Shown: positions 1-6,334 of the stretch, one piece after another
Numbering within the stretch: the first letter of the stretch is position 1
Layout of the letters: each line of letters opens with the position of its first letter
NCBI GenBank assembly: GCA_963557675.1
Contig: CAUWEI010000097.1
Coordinates: forward strand, 1 to 10,759
Length of the DNA stretch: 10,759 nucleotides
Reading direction: 5' to 3'
Origin: Faecousia sp963557675
GTDB lineage: Bacteria; Bacillota; Clostridia; Oscillospirales; Oscillospiraceae
Notes under the pieces: model-generated
Told to the model about the DNA's origin: nothing
Seen by the model: the letters and a program-made list of their open reading frames with translations, nothing else
Databases searched by the model: none
Program-made: the position numbers and the translations under genes

Positions 1-2975
1 GCTGCAATCTGCTTTTCCCGGCGCAGGTCCATGGCTGCAAGCAAGCTGCGGATTCGGATGCGAATGGCTCCAAGATTGGTGATCTCGTCGATTTTCAGAA
101 GGGTATAGAGCTTATTGCTCTTTTCCAAAATCTCACAGACCTGATCGGTGGTGACGGCATCCAGACCACAGCCAAAGGAATTGAGCTGAATCAGTTCCAG
201 GTCATTTCGTTTTGCCACAAATTCTGCGGCGTTATACAGTCGGGAATGATATACCCACTGATCCACTACACGCAGAGGCCGTTCCGGCACAAAATCCAGC
301 GGCAGACTGTCCTCTGTGAATACCGTCAGGCCATAAGAAGCAATCAGTTCGGGAATTCCGTGGTTGATTTCCGGGTCCATGTGGTAGGGTCTTCCAGCCA
401 GTACAATGCCACGGCCACCACGCTGTTCCATGTCCTGCAAAAGCCGTTTGCCTTCGGCCTGGATGTCCTCTTTGGCTTTCCGCTGTTCGGCCCATGCCAG
501 ATGTACGGCGTTTCGTACCTCATTTTCCGGAATGTTCCATTCCTCCGCTGCGGTCTTTACCAGACGATTTGCGGCGGTTTTCTCATTGGTAAAGGCAAGG
601 AAGGGGCGGATATACCGCACATCGCCTTCTGTAATGGCTTCTACGTTGTTCTTGATGTTTTCCGCATAGGAAACCACAATGGGACAGTTAAAGTGGTTCT
701 GAGCCTTTTTGGTCTCCTGATGTTCATAGAATACGCAGGGATGGAAAATGGTTTTGATGCCCTGATTGACTAGCCATTGCACATGGCCGTGGGACATTTT
801 AGCCGGATAACACTCCGATTCCGAGGGGATGGACTCGATTCCCAGCTCATAGATTTTCCGAGTGGAGTAAGGGGAGAGAACCACTCGGAAGCCCAGCTCC
901 CGGAAGAACGTGGCCCAGAAGGGATAATTTTCATAGAGATTCAGAACTCTGGGAATACCGATGGTTCCACGCTTTGCCTCAGATTCGGACAGAGGGGGGT
1001 AGTCCTCAAAAATTCGCTGGCGTTTGTAGGCCATCATGTTGGGAGCCTTAGGGCCTTTGTTGGCTCCACCGGCTCCTTTTTCACAGCGGTTTCCGCTGAT
1101 GTGCTTTCGACCGTCAGAAAAGCGGTTTACGGTGAGCATACAGTGGTTGGAGCAGCCACCGCAGCGAGTAGAGGTAGCGGTATACGTCAGGTTCGTGATT
1201 TCATCCAGAGAAAGCATGGTGGTTTTTTTGCCGGTATCGTGATTTCTGGCAGTCAAAGCGGCACCAAAGGCACCCATCAGACCGGCAATATCCGGGCAGG
1301 TAGCGTTGACCCCAGAGATTTTTTCAAAGGCACGGAGGACGGCCTGATTATGGAAGGTGCCGCCCTGTACCACAATATGGGTACCCAAATCCTCACTGGA
1401 AGCCAGCTTGATGACTTTGAACAGGGCGTTTTTAATGACGGAATAGGCAAGACCGGCGGAAATGTCCGATACGCCAGCCCCTTCCTTCTGGGCCTGTTTT
1501 ACGTTGGAATTCATAAACACCGTACACCGGGTTCCCAAATCCACGGGAGCCTTGGCAAACAGTGCCTTTTGGGCAAACTCCTGAGCGGTATAACCCATGG
1601 AGGAGGCGAAGTTCTCGATAAAGGAGCCACAGCCGGAAGAACAGGCTTCATTTAATAGAATGGTGTCTACGGTGCCGTTTTTCAGCTTGATGCACTTCAT
1701 ATCCTGACCGCCAATATCCAGCACACAGTCCACCTTGGGGTCAAAGAATGAGGCGGCAGTACAGTGGGCGATGGTCTCGACTACACCCTCATCCAGAGAA
1801 AAAGCAGATTTCAGAAGGGATTCTCCGTATCCGGTGGAACAGGAGCGGGCAATGGTTGCGGTACTTGGCAGAGCCTCTTTGAGAAGCTGTACCGCCTCTT
1901 TTGCCGTCCGGATGGGGTCTGCCTGATTGTTGGCGTAGTGGGAAAACAGCAACTCGCCTTTGCTTCCCACCAGTACAAGCTTGGTGGTGGTGGAACCGGC
2001 ATCAATGCCCAAATAACAGGGGCCTTTGTATTGCCGAAGGTCGGCTTTTTCCACGACGTTTTTGTTGTGACGCTCCTGAAATGCCTGAAATTCCGCTTCA
2101 TTGTGAAACAGCGGTTCCAGACGAGGCATTTCAAAGGCAATGGGAACGCCTCGCTTCAACTGCTCCAAAAGACCCTGTAAGGACACCACCGGGGCTTCTT
2201 CGGATTCCAAAGCGGCACCCAAAGCGGCAAACAGATGAGAATTTTCCGGGTCTACGGTAGTTTCCGGGGTTAAATGCAGGGTGCGAATAAAAGCCTGCTT
2301 TAATTCGGACAGGAAATGCAGAGGGCCGCCCAGAAATGCTACACAGCCCCGAATGGGCTTGCCACAGGCCAGACCGGAAATGGTCTGGTTTACTACTGCC
2401 TGAAAAATGGAGGCGGCTAAATCGGCCCGGGTAGCTCCCTCGTTGATGAGGGGCTGAATGTCGGTCTTGGCAAACACGCCGCATCGGGCCGCAATGGGAT
2501 AGATTTGCTGGTAATCTTTGGCGGCCTCGTTCAGTCCCTGTGCATCGGTTTGCAGCAGGGATGCCATCTGGTCGATGAAAGAGCCTGTGCCGCCGGCACA
2601 GACTCCATTCATCCGTTCTTCCAGAGTACCCCGGAAGTAAATAATCTTCGCATCCTCACCACCCAGCTCAATGGCTACGTCGGTTTGCGGTGCGGTAGAC
2701 TTTAGAGCGGTGGCAACTGCCACCACCTCTTGTACAAAAGGAATGTTCAGAGCCTTTCCCAAATTGATGGCACCGGAGCCTGTAATGCTGATCTGTAAAC
2801 GACATTCGCCCAGAGCATCATAGGCCTCCGAAAGCAGGGTTCCCAGCGTTTCCTGGGTGTGTGCGTGGTGGCGGCGGAAGTCGCTGTACTGCATTTGTCC
2901 GTCTTGATTTAGAATGACCAGCTTGACGGTAGTGGAACCAATATCAATGCCGGCTCTATATATCTCTGTATTCAT
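1..2975 (-). CDS. Large 2-hydroxyacyl-CoA dehydratase activase-type protein with two ASKHA domains (3' end outside window)
   Basis: Translated from the reverse complement; 991 residues are visible and the frame stays open to the window edge. The ATG at 2975 follows GGGAGG (2981-2986) by 5 nt. Domains in order: ASKHA ATPase 1 (phosphate loop GIDIGSTTVK, residues 9-18), ASKHA ATPase 2 (GIDAGSTTTK, from 323), a Cys-rich stretch (C605, C608, C612, C631), then a DUF2229/COG3580-like part (GIPRVLN from 673, C722, a RPYHMDPEINHGIP segment, SFGCGLDA with C936). Each ASKHA domain has two Cys exactly 39 residues apart (126/165 and 445/484), the spacing of the HgdC ligands that hold one [4Fe-4S] cluster between two subunits. 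Known role of the family: ATP-driven low-potential electron transfer to a dehydratase or double-cubane protein. Here both half-sites lie in one chain, so one cluster could form within the protein (inference). Relatives are about 1400-1500 residues, so an HgdB-like C-terminal part probably lies outside. The substrate is unknown. It probably shares a transcript with the PF06541 gene 36 bp upstream. Confidence 0.93.
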   Translation of the reverse strand, partial: MNTEIYRAGIDIGSTTVKLVILNQDGQMQYSDFRRHHAHTQETLGTLLSEAYDALGECRLQISITGSGAINLGKALNIPFVQEVVAVATALKSTAPQTDVAIELGGEDAKIIYFRGTLEERMNGVCAGGTGSFIDQMASLLQTDAQGLNEAAKDYQQIYPIAARCGVFAKTDIQPLINEGATRADLAASIFQAVVNQTISGLACGKPIRGCVAFLGGPLHFLSELKQAFIRTLHLTPETTVDPENSHLFAALGAALESEEAPVVSLQGLLEQLKRGVPIAFEMPRLEPLFHNEAEFQAFQERHNKNVVEKADLRQYKGPCYLGIDAGSTTTKLVLVGSKGELLFSHYANNQADPIRTAKEAVQLLKEALPSTATIARSCSTGYGESLLKSAFSLDEGVVETIAHCTAASFFDPKVDCVLDIGGQDMKCIKLKNGTVDTILLNEACSSGCGSFIENFASSMGYTAQEFAQKALFAKAPVDLGTRCTVFMNSNVKQAQKEGAGVSDISAGLAYSVIKNALFKVIKLASSEDLGTHIVVQGGTFHNQAVLRAFEKISGVNATCPDIAGLMGAFGAALTARNHDTGKKTTMLSLDEITNLTYTATSTRCGGCSNHCMLTVNRFSDGRKHISGNRCEKGAGGANKGPKAPNMMAYKRQRIFEDYPPLSESEAKRGTIGIPRVLNLYENYPFWATFFRELGFRVVLSPYSTRKIYELGIESIPSESECYPAKMSHGHVQWLVNQGIKTIFHPCVFYEHQETKKAQNHFNCPIVVSYAENIKNNVEAITEGDVRYIRPFLAFTNEKTAANRLVKTAAEEWNIPENEVRNAVHLAWAEQRKAKEDIQAEGKRLLQDMEQRGGRGIVLAGRPYHMDPEINHGIPELIASYGLTVFTEDSLPLDFVPERPLRVVDQWVYHSRLYNAAEFVAKRNDLELIQLNSFGCGLDAVTTDQVCEILEKSNKLYTLLKIDEITNLGAIRIRIRSLLAAMDLRREKQIA

Positions 2976-3011
2976 AGGAACCTCCCATATCAAAACAACA
3001 TACCATTGAGA

Positions 3012-3746
3012 CTACTTCTTTTTGCGTCTCTTTCGCTGGGGAGCCGCAGAGCCATACATTTCCTTCAGATGGTCCGACAGAGAAAAGTCGGAGTGGAAGG
3101 GGCGGAAGAAATTCAGCTTTTTGCCTTTGACGGGCTGAGATTTCCGAATGTGGTCCTTGATGCCTTCGTACTTGAGGACCACCAGATTCTCGTCTGCAAA
3201 CTTCTTGAGCTTTGCCATCAGCTGGGCAGAATGTGCCACATCAATAATGAGAATTCCATAAAACATACCAATAAAGAAGGTAAAAGCCAGATTTTGAGAC
3301 AGCCAATGCAGTGCTTCCAAAATGTGGGGATGGACAAACAGACAATAGACCATTCCAATGGCGGCCCAGGCCAGAGAGAAGGCCGGGCAGATAATGCCGT
3401 GAAAATTGCCCCACTGCTCCGAATAATCCCACAGACGAACTTTCAAAAATTTCAGACAGAAGATACCTGCCACCAGTTCGATGAGGGTCATAGCGATTGC
3501 CATAACGACCAGTACTACCACTTGATTCCAAATGGGATTTTGAAGCAAGGGTTTATCCCCCAGGGAAGCCAAAAGGAACAAGGTACACAGTCCGAAGCCG
3601 TAAATTGGCACATAGGGGCCGGTACAGAAGCCGGGATTGATCCATTTTTTGCTTTTTCTCCGAAGATTTCGGTAGAACAGTTCCAAAAACCATCCAAGGA
3701 CGGAACCGATGAAGAAGAGAAACGCCATGGTCAAAAAGATACTCAA
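3012..3746 (-). CDS. PF06541-family membrane protein (putative ABC transporter permease)
   Basis: 244 residues with about five hydrophobic segments (roughly 3-24, 43-63, 73-100, 116-138, 152-173) and a cytoplasmic tail of about 70 residues ending in a basic cluster (QRKRRKKK). The conserved blocks NPGFCTGPYVPIYGFG (37-52) and LWDYSEQWGNFHGIICPAFS (105-124) are the reason for assigning PF06541 (ABC_trans_CmpB). 'Permease' is only the family label: no ATPase partner is adjacent and no substrate is known. The start is TTG, supported by AGGTGG six bases upstream; the first internal ATG (3728) has no ribosome binding site and would remove part of the first membrane segment. The activase gene begins 36 bp downstream, so the two are probably co-transcribed. 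Upstream lie a weak -10 and a 20-bp element shared with the two-component operon, pointing to control by that system (inference). Confidence 0.88.
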   Translation of the reverse strand: MSIFLTMAFLFFIGSVLGWFLELFYRNLRRKSKKWINPGFCTGPYVPIYGFGLCTLFLLASLGDKPLLQNPIWNQVVVLVVMAIAMTLIELVAGIFCLKFLKVRLWDYSEQWGNFHGIICPAFSLAWAAIGMVYCLFVHPHILEALHWLSQNLAFTFFIGMFYGILIIDVAHSAQLMAKLKKFADENLVVLKYEGIKDHIRKSQPVKGKKLNFFRPFHSDFSLSDHLKEMYGSAAPQRKRRKKK

Positions 3747-3784
3747 CGTAAACCACCTACCATTCTAATTCTATATATATGCTT

Positions 3785-3818
3785 ATGATACAGAAGTTTT
3801 CTAAACCGAAACGAAACT
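3785..3818 (-). promoter_or_regulatory. Candidate activator-dependent promoter of the PF06541-activase operon, with shared operator element
   Basis: On the minus strand the element GTTTCGTTTCGGTTTAGAAA (within 3795-3818) is followed by TATCAT (-10, 3785-3790). Seventeen bases upstream of that -10 there is only CGTTTC, a poor -35, so the element occupies the -35 position. That is where OmpR-family activators often bind. The same 20-mer with one mismatch lies in the leader of the regulator-kinase operon (5643-5662), in the same orientation relative to its gene. The sequence just after both -10 boxes is also alike (A/T-rich with TATATA and TAGAATG). The repeated sequence is observed; the role as an activator site is inferred. 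Confidence 0.55.
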
Positions 3819-3844
3819 GAATTTTTTGAACCGGGAAAGAACAG

Positions 3845-3872
3845 GGCCGCCCTGTCCAAAGACAAGACGGCC
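3845..3872 (-). terminator. Probable terminator hairpin after the sensor kinase gene
   Basis: The minus-strand RNA can form a stem of 11-12 bp closed by a 4-base loop (arms 3845-3856 and 3861-3872), starting 11 bases after the kinase stop codon. Two of the pairs (3850/3867 and 3852/3865) are G-U wobbles in minus-strand RNA but would be C-A mismatches in plus-strand RNA, so the fold favours minus-strand transcription. The downstream tract is only moderately U-rich (UGUUCUUU), so termination may be partial. Readthrough would carry transcription into the PF06541 gene. Confidence 0.55.
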
Positions 3873-3883
3873 TAAGCAGACTT

Positions 3884-4939
3884 TTAAGGATGTTTGGGAA
3901 GCTCCACGGTGAAGGAAGTGATGTCGTGGTTACTGCTCACCTGAATGGAGCCACCGTGCAACTCGGTAACACGTTTGACAATGGCGAGACCCACACCGTT
4001 TCCCTCTGCGGCATGAGACTGATCCGCCTGATAGAATTTGTTGAAAATCCGTTTCTGCTCTTCCGTTGAGATTTCAGGCCCCGTATTTAGAATGGAGACC
4101 GAAACGGTATCCGGGGATTCTGCAATCCGAACCTCGATGATCTGATCCTGCGGCGAGAATTTAATGGCATTGTCCAGAAGGTTGATCCAGACCTGCTTCA
4201 AAAGTTCTTCGTTTGCATGGATTGTGTGTTCTCCAAAGGAGAGAAGAAAGTCCAGATTCTTTTTGTCCCACTTGTTTTCCAACAGCAAAATACAGCCCCG
4301 AATCTGCTCAGACAGATTAAAAGAGGTGACATTGGTGAGTATGCTCTGGTTTTCTACCTTGGTAAGATTCAGAACATTGGTTGCCATATAAGAAAGCCGA
4401 AGGGACTCTTCTTCAATAACGTTCATGTATTCCTGCTTTACGGGTTCACTTAAATTGCCACGCTTCAGGAGTTTGGCAAAGCCTGCAATGGATACGATGG
4501 GAGTTTTGAACTCGTGGGAAAAGTTATTGATAAAATCCTTTCGGAGCATTTCGGTGCTTTCCAGCTCCTGGGCCATTTTGTTGAAGCTTTCACAGACTTC
4601 TACAAAAGGAGGGTACTTGGCCATCACAGGACCGACGCTCACTCGGGTGTGAAAATCACCGGAGGCCAGCTTGTCCATACTTTTAATGAGGTCCCGGAAG
4701 GGCTTCAAAGGAATTTTACTGACTCCCATGGAAATCAGAAGCCCAATGGGGATGCTGATGACTGCAATGAGCATTAGTATTTCGCCAATGTGGGTCATGG
4801 TAATATGCAGCACGCCCGATTCAATCAGCAGATAGACAATGCCGCCGGTGAGGATGGAGTTTGCCAGCAGAGCCAGAAACACCACCACGGCGAACATGAG
4901 AAGAAGACCGAAGTGCTTTCGTGTTCTCTTGCGTTTCAT
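3884..4939 (-). CDS. Membrane sensor histidine kinase (HAMP, HisKA, HATPase)
   Basis: 351 residues. Two membrane segments (about 11-38 and 50-73) are separated by only about a dozen residues, so there is almost no extracellular sensor domain. A HAMP linker (about 74-130) follows, then HisKA with the phospho-acceptor H142 in NFSHEFKTPI, then the ATPase domain: N box LLDNAIKFSP (N257), G1 region LNTGPEIS (284-291), F box IFNKFYQAD and G2 box GNGVGLAIVKRV (313-324). The G1 box reads NTGPEI rather than DNGPGI; N-type G1 boxes occur in other Firmicute kinases, so activity is not excluded. The protein should autophosphorylate and pass phosphate to D52 of the regulator encoded just upstream. The ATG overlaps the regulator's TGA (ATGA), implying translational coupling. 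The short loop suggests a signal sensed in or at the membrane, or through a partner protein; the PF06541 protein is one possible partner (inference). Confidence 0.95.
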   Translation of the reverse strand: MKRKRTRKHFGLLLMFAVVVFLALLANSILTGGIVYLLIESGVLHITMTHIGEILMLIAVISIPIGLLISMGVSKIPLKPFRDLIKSMDKLASGDFHTRVSVGPVMAKYPPFVEVCESFNKMAQELESTEMLRKDFINNFSHEFKTPIVSIAGFAKLLKRGNLSEPVKQEYMNVIEEESLRLSYMATNVLNLTKVENQSILTNVTSFNLSEQIRGCILLLENKWDKKNLDFLLSFGEHTIHANEELLKQVWINLLDNAIKFSPQDQIIEVRIAESPDTVSVSILNTGPEISTEEQKRIFNKFYQADQSHAAEGNGVGLAIVKRVTELHGGSIQVSSNHDITSFTVELPKHP

Positions 4940-5610
4940 ACCTTCTTCACCACCTTGTAGCCAAGACCTCGGACGGATACAATTTCAAATTCATCCCAGT
5001 TTTCAAAGCGTTTGCGAAGCCGACCAATGTGGACGGTGACGGTTTCCCATCCCGTCTCGCTGTCTGCCCCCCAAATTTCGTCCATGAGCTGAATCCGGGT
5101 GAAGATTTTTCCAGGGTAGGACAGAAGCTTGTACAAAAGCAAAAATTCCTTCTGAGGCAAGTCCAGCGTTTCACCCTTTCGGGTAACGGTAAGAGCATCG
5201 TAATCCAGAACCACATCTCCTACCATGATTTTTCGCTCACTGACAATCTGAGCCCGACGCAGAAGTGCTTTGATTCTTAGAAGCATTTCCTCTTCGTCAA
5301 TGGGCTTTGTCATATAGTCATCGGTACCCACGAGAAAGCCCTTTTTCTTGTCCTCGGGCAATTGCTTGGCGGAGACCATCAGAATGGGCAGATTGTTGTT
5401 GACCTCTCGCAGGGTTTTGGTAAATTCATACCCGTCCATTTTGGGCATCATAATATCCAGAACCACCAGGTCAATATGGTTTTCGTCCAGAATGGAAAGG
5501 GCCGCTTCGCCGTTTTCTGCGGTACACACCGTGTAATTTTTCGATTCCAAAACAGCCTTTAATAATAGTCTGGTACTCTTGTCATCGTCCACAACCAAAA
5601 TGCGAAACAT
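4936..5610 (-). CDS. OmpR/PhoB-family response regulator
   Basis: 224 residues. The receiver domain (2-115) has the acidic triad DDD (8-10), phospho-acceptor D52 in LDIMMPKMDG, switch S80 and the conserved K102 in TKPI. A winged-helix Trans_reg_C domain (about 126-222) has the transactivation-loop and recognition-helix region WGADSETGWETVTVHIGRLR and the C-terminal VRGLGYKV hairpin. It acts in the cytoplasm as a DNA-binding regulator, most likely phosphorylated by the kinase encoded next, whose start overlaps this stop codon. The ATG at 5610 is preceded by GAGGTG at a normal distance. The gene has a near-consensus sigma-A promoter at 5681-5709 and, in its leader, a 27-bp dyad (5639-5665) containing 11-bp-phased GTTTC/GTTTA repeats. 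This is a plausible autoregulatory site, because OmpR-type proteins bind direct repeats spaced by about one helical turn. Target genes are not proven; the PF06541-activase operon is the best candidate. Confidence 0.95.
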   Translation of the reverse strand: MFRILVVDDDKSTRLLLKAVLESKNYTVCTAENGEAALSILDENHIDLVVLDIMMPKMDGYEFTKTLREVNNNLPILMVSAKQLPEDKKKGFLVGTDDYMTKPIDEEEMLLRIKALLRRAQIVSERKIMVGDVVLDYDALTVTRKGETLDLPQKEFLLLYKLLSYPGKIFTRIQLMDEIWGADSETGWETVTVHIGRLRKRFENWDEFEIVSVRGLGYKVVKKV

Positions 5611-5638
5611 GATTACTCACCTCATTGATAGTTTAGCC

Positions 5639-5665
5639 AATGTTTCTAAACTGAAACGAAACATT
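5639..5665 (-). promoter_or_regulatory. Dyad/direct-repeat operator candidate in the regulator-kinase leader
   Basis: Perfect 8-bp inverted repeat AATGTTTC (5639-5646) and GAAACATT (5658-5665) with an 11-bp centre. Read on the minus strand it contains GTTTC, GTTTC and GTTTA, the first and last 11 bp apart. Positions 5643-5662 match 3798-3817 at 19 of 20 bases. It lies about 9-35 bases downstream of the predicted transcription start, where a bound protein would block the promoter or the transcript could fold. Repression is inferred from position only. Confidence 0.55.
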
Positions 5666-5680
5666 CTATCTATATATGGT

Positions 5681-5709
5681 ATCATATCCTGCCCAGCGGA
5701 ACCTGTCAA
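5681..5709 (-). promoter_or_regulatory. Sigma-A promoter for the regulator-kinase operon
   Basis: Minus strand: perfect -35 TTGACA (5704-5709), a 17-base spacer and -10 TATGAT (5681-5686, one mismatch to TATAAT). The predicted start is near 5674, giving a leader of about 64 bases before the ATG at 5610. The strength implied by this match suggests that the operon is expressed unless repressed. Confidence 0.8.
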
Positions 5710-5785
5710 GGGAGGGGAGAATGGACGTGACGTTCTGTTCTTAATATGTTTATAAAAATTTCACAAATTGGAGCGTGAGAAGTTG

Positions 5786-5814
5786 TTGACAATTACAGAT
5801 AAAATAAGTAAAAT
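5786..5814 (+). promoter_or_regulatory. Sigma-A promoter for the MarR-ABC exporter operon
   Basis: Plus strand: perfect -35 TTGACA (5786-5791), a 17-base spacer and -10 TAAAAT (5809-5814). The predicted start is near 5821. It is divergent from the regulator-kinase promoter, with about 76 bases between the two -35 boxes. A small inverted repeat AATTT-CAC-AAATT (5757-5769) lies just upstream of the -35. Confidence 0.8.
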
Positions 5815-5820
5815 ATAGAT

Positions 5821-5843
5821 TATTCAAATATGAACTATTCAAA
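5821..5843 (+). promoter_or_regulatory. Candidate MarR operator at the transcription start
   Basis: Two direct copies of TATTCAAA (5821-5828 and 5836-5843) lie 15 bp apart. The segment TTCAAATATGAA (5823-5834) is a near-palindrome (TTCA/TGAA arms). MarR proteins usually bind A/T-rich palindromes that overlap their own promoter, and this one sits at the predicted start, 33-46 bases before the marR-like gene. The assignment rests on position and symmetry only. Confidence 0.4.
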
Positions 5844-5866
5844 AGCGACGAGAAGGAGGCGTTGAG

Positions 5867-6316
5867 GTGAATATTTCGTCCATGTTTGCTTTTACATCCA
5901 GAATTCAGCGAGCCTATGACAGGATAAGCCAGCCGGTGCTGCGTGAATTTGAGCTGTCCAAAACATCCTTTGATATTCTGATGTTTTTAGCCAACAACCC
6001 GGACCGTTACACCGCAAAAGACATCAGTGTGATACGGAACATCAAGCCCAATGTGGTTTCGCTCCATGTGGACAAATTGGTGCATGACGGGTATCTGGAA
6101 CGACAGAGTGTGGAGGAGGATCGAAGAAAGATTCGTCTGGTGTGTACCCCGAAAGCAGAACCCATCATCGAAAAGGGACGGGCGGCACAACGGAAACTGC
6201 TTGAAAAACTCAAAAAAGGCTTGCAGGAAGAAGATATGGAGTGCTTCCGACACTGCTTTTGTGTGATTGCAAAGAATGCAGAGGACCTTGAGAAAGAAAA
6301 GGTTCCTTTGGATTAG
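5867..6316 (+). CDS. MarR-family transcriptional regulator
   Basis: 149 residues, the usual MarR length. Helical dimerisation segments at both ends flank a winged helix: the helix-turn-helix spans about 47-75 (AKDISVIRNIKPNVVSLHVD) and the wing carries the typical EEDRRKIRL motif (83-91, D85-R86-R87). The start is GTG, seven bases after AAGGAGG (5853-5859); the in-frame ATG at codon 6 has no such site. It is the first gene of an operon with two ABC half-exporters (18-bp gap to the next gene), a standard arrangement in which a MarR repressor is released by a ligand that the exporter removes. It probably binds the symmetric A/T-rich site at 5821-5843. The ligand cannot be read from the sequence. 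Confidence 0.93.
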   Translation: MNISSMFAFTSRIQRAYDRISQPVLREFELSKTSFDILMFLANNPDRYTAKDISVIRNIKPNVVSLHVDKLVHDGYLERQSVEEDRRKIRLVCTPKAEPIIEKGRAAQRKLLEKLKKGLQEEDMECFRHCFCVIAKNAEDLEKEKVPLD

Positions 6317-6334
6317 AAACGGAGGAATTTTGAG

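Noticed and set aside
246..1655. Long plus-strand open frames of 175 and 292 codons
   Set aside because: They lie antisense to the activase gene, have low-complexity shadow-like translations and no ribosome binding sites. The minus-strand frame carries clear family motifs throughout.
3006..3788. Plus-strand open frame of 260 codons opposite the PF06541 gene
   Set aside because: The minus strand has the conserved PF06541 blocks, membrane segments and a start with a ribosome binding site; the plus-strand product shows no recognisable domain.
5717..5741. Imperfect palindrome around ACGTGACGT between the two divergent promoters
   Set aside because: The symmetry is short and broken by mismatches, it cannot fold as an RNA hairpin because the loop is one base, and it has no second copy in the window.
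5721..5744. Seven-codon frame (MDVTFCS) preceded by a GGAGGGGAG sequence on the plus strand, a possible leader peptide
   Set aside because: It lies upstream of the predicted MarR promoter, so it would not be in that transcript, and I see no convincing plus-strand promoter in front of it.
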